A DNA stretch of 64,000 bases, taken from contig CM007992.1 of assembly GCA_002189035.1 (NCBI GenBank), positions 2,232,001 through 2,296,000 on the forward strand, in the 5' to 3' direction. This DNA comes from Utricularia gibba. Its lineage: Eukaryota; Streptophyta; Magnoliopsida; Lamiales; Lentibulariaceae. Within the stretch, counting starts at the first letter, position 1, and every line of letters begins with the position of its first letter. Of this stretch, positions 34,480 to 46,369 are shown piece after piece. Under the pieces are notes generated by a model, which saw only the letters and a program-made list of their open reading frames with translations, searched no databases and had not been told where the DNA came from. Position numbers and translations under genes: made by a program.

Positions 34480-35263
34480 AGTGTCATTTTCTAGTTTATT
34501 ATTATGTATTATTAGGTGTTAATCTTGTATTAAGTCGCCCGAATAAGGAGTCTTATTGTTAAATATTTGATTTTATTAGAAAATTTCTCTTTTTCTATTT
34601 TGTATATATTTTTTTTGTCTTTTTCGTGCACTTTGATCGAGATATGTCAGGAGGCAGTCGTGGAGTAGCAAGAGATCAAACTCTGACTTTTCGTGCCTTG
34701 CACGCAACTTGGAACAGCTGTGGGTTTAAGATTGACATTAGTGAAGGCCCCTGACATATGGTATATCAGAGTCTGCAGCAATGATTGGATGCTAACTTGC
34801 ATGTAAAGAAAAGCTGGTGGCGCACGCAAGACAGAAGGAATGATGGGAAGAGGACCAGAAGGAGTTAATGCACAATAGGGAGTGATATAAAAGCAACTTG
34901 GAACACTTATTTTGAGATTTTGAGATTTTTGGATTTTTGACGTTATCTTTGTACTTAGAACTTTTCAGTTCTTCCTCTCTCTCAAGGGAGGAAGAACACT
35001 TAGCTTTTATTTTCATTTCTGTTTTCATGGCCCTTTTGGGCTAAACTCTTTTAATTTTTGGGAGTAGATGAAGTTTCCTTTCAAGTCATGAGCATTCCAC
35101 TCGGTTCTTCATAAGATTCACTCCAGATTTCGCATACTTCCACGCATTTTGTTGCAGTCTTTCTGTAACAACTCTTAGTCACGGTCCAGGAGTAGCAGGC
35201 CACTCTTTGTGGATTTTAATGAAAGAACTGAATGGTAGGATGGTTACCAATGCGTGCACTGGT
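34480..35263 (+). repeat. gypsy-family LTR fragment (copy A)
   Basis: Contains AGGTGTTAATCTTGTATTAA near 34515. A long block from about 34640 to 35240 aligns by eye with the reverse complement of 45130-45720 and with 46430-46760. Shared landmarks are the CTTCCTCTCTCTCAAGGGAGG/AAGA segment, TTTCCTTTCAAGTC(A)TGAGCAT and GTGGATTTTAATGAA. It is cut at 35263 where the next copia LTR begins. The 5' boundary is uncertain because similarity runs upstream of TGTTAA. Confidence 0.7.
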
Positions 35264-35614
35264 TGTTATGGGATCAGAATTTTCACACTAGTTACACAGC
35301 TAGTGAGGGTTGGACGAATCAAAAGAGCAATGCATTGATTTGATAAAAAAGCAGTTTTGATTGATGAATATCAGCACATTACCAGCAGCTATTTTTGTGC
35401 CAAAAACAATTAAAGACTAAGACAAACAAACGGAACTTAAAGACAACGGAAAAAATAACAGAAACCCGTAAGTGGGTGAGTGGACTTGTTCATGACACCA
35501 TAATTTTCGAAGAGGTGGTTGAGGACTTGAAGCGTGGCTAACTAAGTTAGGAACTGACGTGGATCATGTTTTTATCACTGATATTGAGGCTTGCTAACTT
35601 CATATGATCCAACA
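35264..35614 (-). repeat. copia LTR (3' LTR of minus-strand element)
   Basis: In plus orientation TGTTATGGGATCAG to TATGATCCAACA, 351 bases. It is preceded on the coding strand by a purine tract, which fixes the inner edge. The outer edge is set by TG and by the loss of similarity to LTR copy A. With no 5' LTR left, no pair or target duplication can be checked. Confidence 0.72.
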
Positions 35615-38600
35615 GACTCCCCCTTGAAGTCAGCACTACTCACAAGTCCAAGCTTGCTCCGGAATGCTGCAAACATACCAACTGACAGAGGCTTGGTCAG
35701 CATATCTGCAAGCTGCAATTCTATAGGACAGTATTCAACACATATTTGCTGATCCTCAAGCAATTCTCTCACGGCATGATACTTGATAGAAATATACTTG
35801 GTTCGACCATGAAACACAGGATCTTTGATCATGGCAATTGCACTTGAAGAATCACAATGAAGCTTAGTTGCCACAGTCTGCTCCAAACCTAGATCTTTCA
35901 GCGTTTTTCGCAACCATACAGCATTGTTTGCTACTAAGGAAGCAACAATGTATTCAGCTTCTGCTGTTGATTGAGCAACAAGGCTTTGTTTTTTGGAACT
36001 CCAGCTGATCATTGCAGTTCCAATGTGGAAAACATAGCCACTTGTACTTCGAAAATCTGCATCACCAATAAAGTTTGCATCAACATAGCCTTCAAGCTGA
36101 GGAGTTAGATTTTTGTGATAGAGTAGGCCATAGTCTTAAGTGCCAGCAACATAGTGAAGAATTCGTTTAACACAAGTGAGCAGGTTTGCTGTTGGTTGAT
36201 GTATGTAGCGAGAGATAAAACCAATAGCTTGTGCTAAGTTTGGTCTAGTGTTGGTTAAGAACATGAGGCATCCAATCATGGCCCTCACAAGTGTACTCTC
36301 GAGCTTGGGAATGGTTTGTGTCACTAGATCAATAGCTTTAGTACCTGCTAAGAGTGGAGTGGATACAAGAGTGCAATCTGCAAGATCAAATCAATGCAAC
36401 ATATTCCTTACATATTTGCCTTGCGTGATTAGTACACCCTCTGCTAATTGTTGTACTTCCATGCTCAAAAACTGATTCATAAGCCCAAGATCAGTCATTT
36501 GAAACTTGGTTCTCATGAACTCCTTGAAATGAGTAATGAAGCATTCATCCTCCCCTGTAATAAGTGTGTCATCAACATAAATGACTATCACTAGAAAATG
36601 CTTGGTCGAAGGATGCTTCACAAATAACACAGCTTTGTTTTGACTCTTTTCAAACCCAAAGTCCAGTAGGGCTGCTTTAAGCTTAGAGTACCAAGCTCTA
36701 GGAGCCTGTTTCAAACCATAGAGAGCTTTTGACAGCAGAACAACCTGATGATTGTTCACCTCAAAACCTGGTGGTTGGACTGCATATATTCGTTCTTACA
36801 ACTCACCATTTAAAAAGGCAGATTTCACATCCAATTTGATGGATGTTCCAGTGTTTTTGAGCTGATATTAATAGAATCAACTGTATGGTGTCAAACCGAG
36901 CAACTGGTGCGAAAGTCTCAAAATAATCTACACCATGTTCTTGAGAATACCAATTTGCCACAAGTGTAGCTTTGTATTTTTGGACACTACCATCAGGATT
37001 TGTTTTGATCCGGAATACCCATTTTAAGCCAACTATATTTGCATCATGTGGGGCATCAACCAATGTCCAAGTACTATGCTACTCGATCATATTGAGTTCA
37101 GTTAACATAGCTTCTCTCCAATGAGGAAGAAGCAAAGCCTCAGTGATAGTATCTGGTCTAGTTTCTGGGATTGCCACATTTGCATACTCATAAACCTCTG
37201 ATAGTAGTTTGGTTCGAGTAGGAGGTGAGTCAGAAGATGTGGAATCAGAACCTGGAGTTGCAAAAGGCATCAGATTATCATCCGGTATTTGTTCACCACC
37301 TGCATTATTTACCTCAAGGTGATGATCAGCCTCTGAATTTGGATCTGGCTGTTGCAAAGGTGCATCATCATCTAAGTCTTGCTCTGTCCAATCATACAAT
37401 GTGGCCATATCAAAATCTTCACGTTTATGATTACCTGTATTGATTAGACAACGTTTAAGAGTGTTTGGATGGCTAGAAGACCAGTTCCAAATGTATGCTT
37501 CATCTATCCTCACTCTTATAGCAATTTGCAGACTTATGGTTAAAGGATTAAAGATTCGATATCCCTTTGTGACTTAAGAATAGCCAACCAGAATCCTTGT
37601 AGCACCCTTGGCATCCAGTTTTGTTCGTGCTACTGGTGTGGTTAGATAATAGACCACTGATCCAAAATTCGCAAATGTTGACAAGATGGAGTAACTCCTG
37701 TCCATTTTTCATATGCATTTACACCATTTAGTGCCTTACTAGGAAGCCGATTTTGAAGATAAACAGCAGTAGCTACAACCTCTCCCCATAGGAAATTTAA
37801 CACTTGTTTGTCTGGGAGTAGACATCTCACCATTGACATGATGCTTCGGTTTATCCTCTCAACCACCCCATTTTGAGATGGAGTATGAGGGACAATTTTA
37901 TGATGTAAAATTCCCTGCTGCTGCAAGAAAACTTCAAATATTGTAGAGCCAAATTCTCCACCATTATTTGTATGTAAGCATTTGAGTGGAAGGCCACTCT
38001 CTTTTTCTGCATAAGCCTTGAAGACTAGAAATTTTTCATATGCATCAGCTTTGTATCTCAAGAAGTATACCTAGCAATAGTGCGTAAATTCATCAATAAA
38101 GGTTAAAAAAAATACTTACTTCCTCCTAATGAATCGACTTTCATTGGCCCACAAAGATCTGAGTGCACCAACACCAACTTTACAGTAGCTCTGAAGTTAG
38201 TAAAATGAGGCAAAGGTTTTTGTATCAGTTTACCTTGTGCACAGATACCACACTAAGTCTCACTACTCTTGGTAAGATGATGAGGCATATTTCTGATAGA
38301 GCCCTTTCATGACATGTTGCTAATGTCACGAAAATTTGCATGTCCAAAGACTTTATGACAATAATCAGGTGAGGTGGAATGAGCTATATAACACTGAACT
38401 AGTTGTCTCGGAGGCTGCAAAGACCATGGCAATGTGTATAAACCACCTTTTGCTTCTCCATATATCAAATAACCTGTTGAATCATGGATGGAACATGATG
38501 TACCACTAAACAGCACTTTATAATCTTTTTTGTTGAATTGAATAACACTCAGAAGATTGATCTCAAGCATCGGCACCCATAAAAATTCATCTATAAACCG

Positions 38601-39700
38601 CAAACCAAATGGTGTCATAACCTGAACCTTGCCTTTCCCACATGCTTCAATGACATTTCCATTTCCAATTTTGACACATGTGGTGTAGGTTGTGTCCAAT
38701 GAATGAAAAAATGCTCATTTACTTACCATATGTCAGGAGCAACCACAGTCTATCAGCCATGTATCAAAAGCTTGAGATTCTATAGAAAAATAGGCAAACA
38801 CGTATTCAGTTTTATGCAAAACATCCTGTTGTTCTTGTTGAGAGGCCATAGCCACAGCCATTGCAGCAGCCTGTCTTGCAACACCCTGTTTTTTCATGGG
38901 ACAAATCCTTTCAACATGGCCTAATTGTTTGCACAATTTGCAGATGGCATCTGGCCGTTTCTAGCAATATTTGCTCGAATGAGAATTCCATTGGCAATGA
39001 GAGCATGGAGGGAATTTATTTTTCTTGTCCTTGTTGAACTTTCGTGCCTTTTGTGATTGATGTGGTTCAAAACTATTTCCTGTTGCCTCAAAAACATGCT
39101 GTAAACGAAGAGCAGCCAAGGCCTTTTCTGTGTTATCACGAGCAAGCCGATTTTCAAGTGCTTGAAGCGAGCTCACAACCTTTCCAACTGTTAGGTTTCG
39201 ATAATCTTGCCCATTCTCAAGCACACTGACTTTTGGCTCAAAATGTGGTAGCAACAAATGCAATATTTTCTTGGCAACAGAGAACTCATCCTTTTGCATG
39301 CCCAGAACATGTAGCTGATTTACTACACGAGATACTCGATCTACAAACTATATGATGGTCTCAGAGGATTGCATGCAGAGGCTCTCGAGTTCTTGCTCAA
39401 TAGTGGTGATCTTTAGCTCCTTTGAAAGCTCGTCACCTTCAAATTCAAGCTTCAGCTTGGCCCAAATTTCCTTGGTAGTTGCACAAGTCATCACTCTAGG
39501 AGTAATTGATTGATCAAGGTTGGAGAAGATCACAACTTTAGCTGCTTCCTTCCGAGCCATCAACTCCTCATGGCATGCTTGTACTGGTGCTGAGTTTGCT
39601 TGTTCAGGGACAGGTGAATCGTGTTCCACCACATCCCATAGTTTGGTAGCACAAAGATAAGCCTTCATGTGTAGTGCCCACACATGGAAATTGCAGAGAA
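35575..39700 (-). pseudogene. copia gag-pol polyprotein, broken
   Basis: Gag (about 39700-38950) reads NFHVWALHMKAYL, then TTIEQELESLCMQSSETI. Two zinc knuckles are visible, CSHCQWNSHSSKYC and CKLCKQLGHVERIC, both with complete CCHC ligands. Protease has FDTWLIDCGCS (Cys in place of Ser after Asp). Integrase (38061-37642) has CLHTNNGGEFGSTIFE and HTPSQNGVVERINRSIMSMV. Reverse transcriptase (37063-36391) has VGLKWVFRIKTNPDGSVQKY, YGLKQAPRAWYSKL and IYVDDTLITG. RNase H (36012-35575) has STAEAEYIVA and LQLADMLTKPLS. It is split into at least eight open pieces by stops and frameshifts. Confidence 0.92.
35615..35625 (-). promoter_or_regulatory. copia polypurine tract
   Basis: The minus strand reads AAGGGGGAGTC directly before the LTR start TGTTGGATC. 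Confidence 0.75.
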
Positions 39701-40680
39701 GTTATAAAGGAAAAGGGAAATTGGCTGTTGAAGAATCATCCATAGAGCCACCCCAAATTGTTTACCAGAAAAAGAAACCGGGGAGAAAGGGCCAGAGGAA
39801 GCAGAAAGACACCACCACGAACACTGCAGTGGAAGAGGTGATCGAAAATGTGGAGAAGAACTTGGAATCAAGAGAAGAGATCGCACCAACAAGGGTTGAG
39901 GAAGTCCCAGAAGTTGCAGAGCAGGAAACTGTAGAAAAAGAGGCAGAATCTGGTGAGGCAGAACAGTTTCAGATAGGAAAGGAGAAACTGGATGAGAATG
40001 CCAGCGAGGAGGAGGAACAGGTACAAACAAAAAGAGAGAAATTTTTACCTGACCTTGCTCCACTATACTTGAGTTAAGGCAGGTTTGAAGAGGAAGAGAA
40101 AGGGAAATTACAGCAAAAAATGACTAGCAAAGGCATCCCATACTTCAAGCAACATGCAGAAACGCTCAACCTCAAGTACCTACGTTTCAATGAAGAAGAA
40201 TTCACAGCCAGGTACAATGAGGTAAAAGGGGCAAGGGTGCTGCCATGTCGGGTCATAGATTTCGAAATATTGGTAGAATTGGGTGGGTATAGTTACATAA
40301 GTTCACTCAATTTTAGAGGATTCTGCACTGCTTGTTTTATGTGATTTGAACCATCCTTCTTATGTTGAATTTCTGAGTTGGAATTTTTGCACGTAGAAAC
40401 AAAGGTAGCCTCGCTTGATGCTCATTTTCTTAAAATTGCTGGACTAATTCGTGCACGAGAAAGTGGATTTGTTTTCAAGTCTCTTGCAGGACTTTGTGGG
40501 GAGGTATCTCCAGTGAAGGAAAAAGGAAAAACCCCTGATCAGACAGCCATGACTCAAAGGAATGAGAAAGTTTGCTGCTGCACTGAAAGGATTGACATGA
40601 TATATGACAGGCTCGGGAATTTGCTAAAGGAAGTGAAGGAACTAAAACAGGGAGTGCAAGACTCCTCCCTGACCAAGTAA
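39700..40680 (+). pseudogene. plant retroelement ORF (putative transposon-protein domain plus coiled coil)
   Basis: One plus-strand frame runs to 40680 with two stops, at 40075-40077 and 40342-40344. The first part is very rich in Glu and Lys (many EEV and EKE units). The middle reads YLRFNEEEFTARYNEVKGAR, then VLPCRVIDFEILVELGG, resembling the putative plant transposon protein domain found in some gypsy-type elements. The last part (40540-40680) looks like a coiled coil: ERIDMIYDRLGNLLKEVKEL. Family assignment is from memory of the motif pattern, so moderate at best. It abuts the truncated copia gag at about 39700. It could belong to the same old element as the LTR-like block at 41585. Confidence 0.5.
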
Positions 40681-41584
40681 CATTGCTGCATTGCCTTAGT
40701 TTTATTTTTATTTTTATTTTTATTTTTTATGGCATTAGTCTAAGTTAGGAGTAATTTAGTAGTACGACGTTATGGTCAGGAGGATTTTGTGAATGGTTGA
40801 GGGATTCCCTTACAAGCATGGGATGTTTTTCATGATGCACGAAATGCATGAATTTTGTTATGACCATTTTATGAACCAGTGAGCACGTTTTCCCTTTGAT
40901 TATTTTTGTGAGATAGCAACATGTTCAATGTAGTCAGATTGGTGCATTTAGTAGATTGGCATGTGTTGATTTTTCATGGGGGACTGGTTGTCACGAAATC
41001 TGTAGATAGCAAAAACAAATGGATCTAAAAAAGCATCATCAACAGAAAAGCGATGAGACCCACGTCTTGAAAAGCAACACACAACAAAAGAGCGTTTATA
41101 GACGACAGAGTAAAGAGCACAGGGGGGTTATGAGAACAACTCAGAGAAGTAGAAGGGACCCCTGGAGGAATAAGGAGGAGCGTGCATAGCCCACACTCAC
41201 AAACAAAGAGGGGAAGCAACAGTATACCTGAGTTGAACTCTAAATTCTCCCTGGTCTCGATCTCTGTAGAAAGAAAAAAAAAGAGAATGAAAAGAAAAAA
41301 AAAAGAAGAAGAAAAGAAAAAAATATAGCAGTGACAATCAACATTCTTTGGAGGTAAGCACATGCTATTTTCGCTCATTTAATCTTCGAATGCACCTTTC
41401 AGGATAAAATTGTCATGTATGCTCGAGTGACACCCTCGCATGCACACTGGCACCCCTGCAATTCATGCGTTCTTAGTTGAATGATAAGCATCCACATCAC
41501 TCTGTAGGAGATTCATCAACTATTTACCTCTTATTAGTCTTAGTTAAAACTTGAAGACAAGTCTAGTGTCGTTGTAGCATAATG
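40681..41584. other. non-coding retroelement-like spacer
   Basis: Begins with a (TTTTTA)n run near 40700-40728. It contains an A/G-rich tract near 41268-41322 that creates a false open frame on the other strand. Probably internal or leader sequence of the retroelement whose ORF lies upstream. No gene recognised. Confidence 0.5.
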
Positions 41585-42762
41585 TGATAACACATATTTT
41601 TGAGTGACTCAATGCATGGAATTTACTCATGTTGTGCTACAAAAATTATGCTTTATTGCCTAGTTTTATATTTTTGCGCATAAGTACCGTAGTAGTGTCA
41701 ATTTAATCTTACTTAGGACTAAATCTGCGATTTAGTCTCAACCTTCTAATAGTTTTATTTGAGTAATGCAGTGCAGGTCGTAACACAAATCCCAAGGAGC
41801 CGAATATGCACAGTGTAGTGGCATAAGATGAGTCCAAAAGTCTGCAAATTGGTACACACAAAATCCAAGGAGGGAAAAAGGGAGATTTTGGACAAAAGGA
41901 GGGAAAGTTGGAGAGAGAAGGCAGATCTCCCCTTGGAGACTCATGAACAAGTTTCTGGAGATTTTTCTGGAGAAAGAAGTAGGAGGGGACGACGAACCAG
42001 AAGAACACAGCTTCTCTTGAGAAATTATTTTCGTTCTTCATGTTTACTGTTCCTAGCTAAGACTAGATTTGGATTTTCTATGTTAATGAAGTGTCTGTCC
42101 TACTTTTACTTCATATTGCTCGTTGTTGTTTAGCATTTGTAGCCAGGATGTTACTTAGTATCTGCTATGAAAATGTTTTACTTTTCATTGTCATGAGTAG
42201 CTAAGCACTTAGAGGGGGTGCCTTGAGGTGAAGAGGGGAGAAATATGCTAATCAATCCTTATACCTAATAAACCATAAGTCACACTACTTCCTTAACAAA
42301 TCAAGATAGATTCAGGAGGGGGAGGTAGTGAAACCCAACTTAACAACCCTAATTAGAAGTAGACCAAAGATTAGGGGGAAAAACAAGAATTCGGGTAGAC
42401 CTAGATCTTGTGAGTTAGTTGTATGATTTGTGGTTTGTGTGAACTTGTTTAGTGATAAGCATACATTCCCTAGGATTCCCAAGGCATCACCCATTCCATT
42501 CTAGAAACAACCGAACTCCAGAACTTATTACCTTTTTTTACTGTATTTCGTTTTAGTTCTGCCTTAGTCCTAGCTAAGACCAATTTTACTAACGTGACAC
42601 TGATTTCATGCATTAACTTTCACATAGCAAGCACTTGTCTTCGTGTTCGACCCTAATCACTATGCTCATAATTGTTTTATGCTTGAATGTATATTAGGTT
42701 ATAAATTTATTTGATAGGAGAAATTTGCAATTTAACGACATTGCGTAATTTTTTGTTTATCA
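41585..42762 (+). repeat. LTR-like block, TGATAA...TTATCA
   Basis: Starts TGATAACACATATTTTTGAG and ends TTGTTTATCA, about 1.18 kb, with inverted hexamer ends. The same start occurs at 15879, and the same 3'-end pattern (ATAAATTTATTTGATA, then TTTATCA) near 16320 and 18090-18171. No target duplication could be confirmed (TAATG versus ATCTT). It may be a solo LTR or the LTR of the retroelement ORF at 39700-40680. Confidence 0.5.
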
Positions 42763-43360
42763 ATCTTGTATGTCATTTAGTGTTGCCATGTTTTTGAGCC
42801 ATGTGTCTTTCTCCAACCATGTACTTAAATACAATTAAACTCAATGAAAATAATTACACTAATATAAAAAATATATATATTTCATACTTAATATTTCTAA
42901 TTGGGTAACTCCAATCATATTTAAATATAGAAAATAACATGAAATATAATAGTAAAACTACACTTAAAATTTACCAAATGTTAGTAAAGTATTTATTGGA
43001 ATAGATGAGAAATGTGACAATTTGAAGAACAGCTCGGTTAATTTTTTACAACATTTAATGTGTTTCTTTGATGGAACTTTATGTGAAGAGAATAAAAATT
43101 GATTGTGACATTGCACGCTTGGGCACATTTCGGATTCATAATCTACATATATGAATGCTGATTGTGGATTAAATGGTAACCTTTGCTTAAGTTTATCAAA
43201 AACATATCATAGCTTATATCTCAAAAAGTAGAAGAGTTTATTTCCTTTCGTTTTAGTGGTAGAAATTTTTGCATGTCTACTAATGATTTTAATGTGGCAT
43301 TATGTTTTGTTTATAAATCTCATTTAGCCATGTTTTTCTCTAGCAATGATGAAAAAGCTT
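42763..43360. other. AT-rich spacer, nothing recognised
   Basis: No coding motif, repeat end or RNA gene found. Confidence 0.5.
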
Positions 43361-43900
43361 CTAATAAATCTTGGAAGGTGGATTGCTATTTAAATACATT
43401 CCATCACTGCGAAGAATGAACATGTGCTTTCGTTTGCTTCTCTCATCACCAAACTCATCTAGTATCTCAACGTGAATCTGAGCAAACACACCTCTATCAC
43501 TTTTATTATCAAGATTTAGATGATCTCTTCTCTTGTAGCCACCTGAAGGGAGTAGATGGGAAAGCTGTTTTGTGCAAGTAGGTATCAAATGTGCCATCAC
43601 TTCCATGCCTCCAACAATTGTCAACCCCTAGAGTGTGGCTATACTCTTCTCCTTGCTATACAAAGCCTTCAAGAACAAGTTTCTTCAGTCTCCAACAAGT
43701 TGCGCTCTTTTATCACACCATCTCACACTCTGGACTGCCCCATAATTTAGGTAACCTCTACTGTATTTGATGATGAGAACATCCTCAAGATTAAGTGTGG
43801 GGAGGAGTTTGTGTTTATTTTTATTTTCAGTATGTGTTTTCTGGGCATTAAAACTTTTGTGTTGTTAATTTGTCATTAATTTGTATTTATGCATCATTTT
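43361..43900. repeat. probable gypsy internal fragment
   Basis: Balanced base composition compared with its flanks. The phrase CAAGATTAAGTGTGGGGAGG near 43780-43800 resembles a sequence often met downstream of the coding region in Athila/Tat-type gypsy elements. The open frames on both strands (43361-43624 minus and 43556-43750 plus) have no domain I recognise. Confidence 0.4.
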
Positions 43901-44617
43901 TCTTTTTGGATTGTGAAACCATCATCATTATGCTTCTCAAGTACATTTGCTACCATGACTAAGATTAGGACCTTAAGATTGATCATGTTTAGGTTTTTAC
44001 ATTCTTGCTGCTAAGATAATATTCAAATTCTTTTTTCATCTAGATATCAAGCTCTTATTGTATACTTTAGAAAAGATACATACCATGATTTATTTAGAAA
44101 TAAATGAGTGTAATACAATATATAAATTCTGCATTCTGATCCCTCTTCTTGTCACGGAACCTAGCAACATTTTAGATTTAACAACTAAGTAAATAATGAA
44201 TAAATGTTTAACCTAGTTACATTCTAACTGACTGGTGCACACAACACTGGAATTTCTTTAATTCAAGAGTTGATTTCTTTGGTTTCTTGCAAGCATATAT
44301 CATTTCCACAAATCTAATGCTGACAACAACAAAAATCATAAGTTTTAGGTTTACAAGACAATATACAATACGCATTCTAATGTTACTCAATTAAAAGACT
44401 GCATTTTTTTCACCAATACATAATATAAAGAAAGAAATATAAATTACATTCATCAGTATGGATGTCCACATATTCAATAAGCCCCACATGGCTAAGTAGA
44501 AGTGTTGCCTTTGTTCTTATGTAGCTTTCCAAATTTATCAGCATAGATGTCCACATATGCAAAAAGTTGCCATGAACGACCACTAATAGACTAACAACTC
44601 ATATTTTACATGGACAA
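43901..44617. other. AT-rich spacer, nothing recognised
   Basis: No coding motif. A 14-base phrase GTCCACATATGCA/GTCCACATATTCA recurs at about 44463 and 44549 (ATGTCCACATAT), suggesting a short local duplication. Confidence 0.45.
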
Positions 44618-45820
44618 TGTTGCGTGTCGTTTCCTCAACAAAGTTTAATTTCAAAAAAACGTAAAATACAAAAGAGCATAGGATAAGTGTGGATTTCAGG
44701 GAGTTGAGTTTTGCGAAAGGTGTTTTGTAGAAAACTTTTACATATTATCATGGGTTTGTAAAATGAGGTTTTTAAAATATAGAAATAAAAGATACAACGT
44801 AAGTAATGAACCTTAATTAAGGGATGTAGTTCTTGGGAAATGGATTTCATTTCCTTCTTTTGTCTATTCTCGCCTCGGCTTTCACTAATTCCTTTCGAAT
44901 AGTTGGTTATAGGAGCAAGAAATAGTCTACTGTCCCTTACATTCTTATTGATAAGGAGGCACAAGAATAACCTCATGTGATTTCCTCTTGGACGATTGAG
45001 AATACAAGAAGATTGTCGTCGATTGCCTTCAAAACCGAATTCTGTGCGTATGCCTAGCTGTTGCCAATGACCAATGATGAATACGAAATCACTATCCATC
45101 CACTATCGTGGTACCTCAATCACAAACAATTTACTATCTCACTCGAATCGGTAGGGTTGGAGATGGTGCTCTTCACCTTCCTCTTCATCAAAATCCGTGA
45201 GGAGTAGATTGCTACTCATACACCATGACTTGAAGACATTACATAAAGAATGCAACAAGACACATGGAAATATGCAAAATCCGGAAGAATTTCAATAAAG
45301 TATCGAGATTAATGCTCAAGACGTGAAAGGAAACTTCATTTATTCCCAAAAACGAAAAGGGTTTAGCTATGAATGGCCATAAAAACATAAAACAAAAATA
45401 AAAAGCTAATGTGTTCTTCCTCCCTTGGTGGAGAGAAAGAACCAAAAGTTCTAAGTGCAAAAACAAAGTGCGAAAATAGATTCGAAAGATTGTCCCCAAA
45501 TTGTTTCAAATTGGTTTTAATTCACTCCCCACTGCATTAACTTCCTCTGTTCTCTTTCCATCATTCTTTCTGTCTTGCATACGCCACTAGTTTTCCCATG
45601 CATGCAAGTAAGCTCCTACTCATTGCTACAGACTCTAACATGCCGTAAGTCAGGGGTTCTAACTAGTGTCAGTCTTCTGCCTACAATTGACCCAAATTGT
45701 GTGAAAGACATGAAAAAAGATAACAAAATATATAAAAAATACAAACATAAGAATTTTCTAATAAAATGAAATACCTACCAATATAAATTCTAAATTGCGC
45801 GATTTAATACTTAATTAACA
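44618..45820 (-). repeat. gypsy LTR, probably solo (copy B)
   Basis: Plus-strand start TGTTGCGTGTCGTTTCC matches the nested gypsy LTR start TGATGCGTGTCGTTTCC, and the two stay alignable for long stretches, for example GGTTATAGGAGCAAG near 44905. It ends TTAATTAACA at 45820. No internal gypsy domains flank it, so recombination to a solo LTR is likely. The flanking 5-mers (GACAA, CATAA) do not match, so the exact edges are uncertain. Confidence 0.72.
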
Positions 45821-46369
45821 CATAATAATTTATAATAAACAATTAAAAAATGATACTTAAAAATTAGTATTCCTATTTATTCTTTTTTTTTCATGTATTG
45901 AATCTATGTGGCTCCTTATATATATATTAGGGGTGCCAAGTATAGTTGTTGATGAAACTGTGGTTAACTATGTCATATAAGATTTTGTAATTCAAACAAT
46001 CTTTTCCAAAATAGGGGTTCCCTTAAAAAAAATAGAAAAAAAGAAAAAAAAAAAAGAAAAGAAGGTATTTTGTAACTATAATATATATTTCTTGTTATTT
46101 ACCTTCATGATGTGACTGTGCTAAGGAGTCACTAGTCTAATCTTTATTTGATGCATACTTATTTGAGTGGCTAGTCTTAATTTGATTAAAGTATAGGTTT
46201 AAAAAATGGAGTACATCATTGCGATAGAATGAAGGTACCATAGTGATGCAACTTAGGTTCTGCTTCTATCGTAGATTGTTATGATTTTTATTTTTGAGGA
46301 CAACGATAATTGAAGTGTAGAGAAATATATTAAGTATCATTTTCTATATGTTTATTAAGTATTATTAGA
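45821..46369. other. spacer between two inverted LTR copies
   Basis: AT-rich, with A-rich runs near 46025-46065. Its two ends carry sequence similar to what lies upstream of TGTTAA in LTR copy A, in opposite orientations, so the inverted pair may extend into it. Confidence 0.45.

Larger units (their letters stand above)
35264..39700 (-). mobile_element. Ty1/copia retrotransposon on minus strand, 5' end lost
   Basis: From its 3' end, in plus order: LTR 35264-35614, purine tract, RNase H, reverse transcriptase, integrase, protease and gag, ending abruptly at about 39700 within the gag N-terminus. The upstream part of gag, the primer site and the 5' LTR are missing, replaced by an unrelated plus-strand retroelement ORF. 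Stops and frame breaks occur throughout. Confidence 0.9.

Noticed and set aside
41025-41378. 117-codon minus-strand frame with hydrophobic stretches
   Set aside because: Its hydrophobic core is the complement of an A/G-rich run near 41270-41320. No domain and no gene context.
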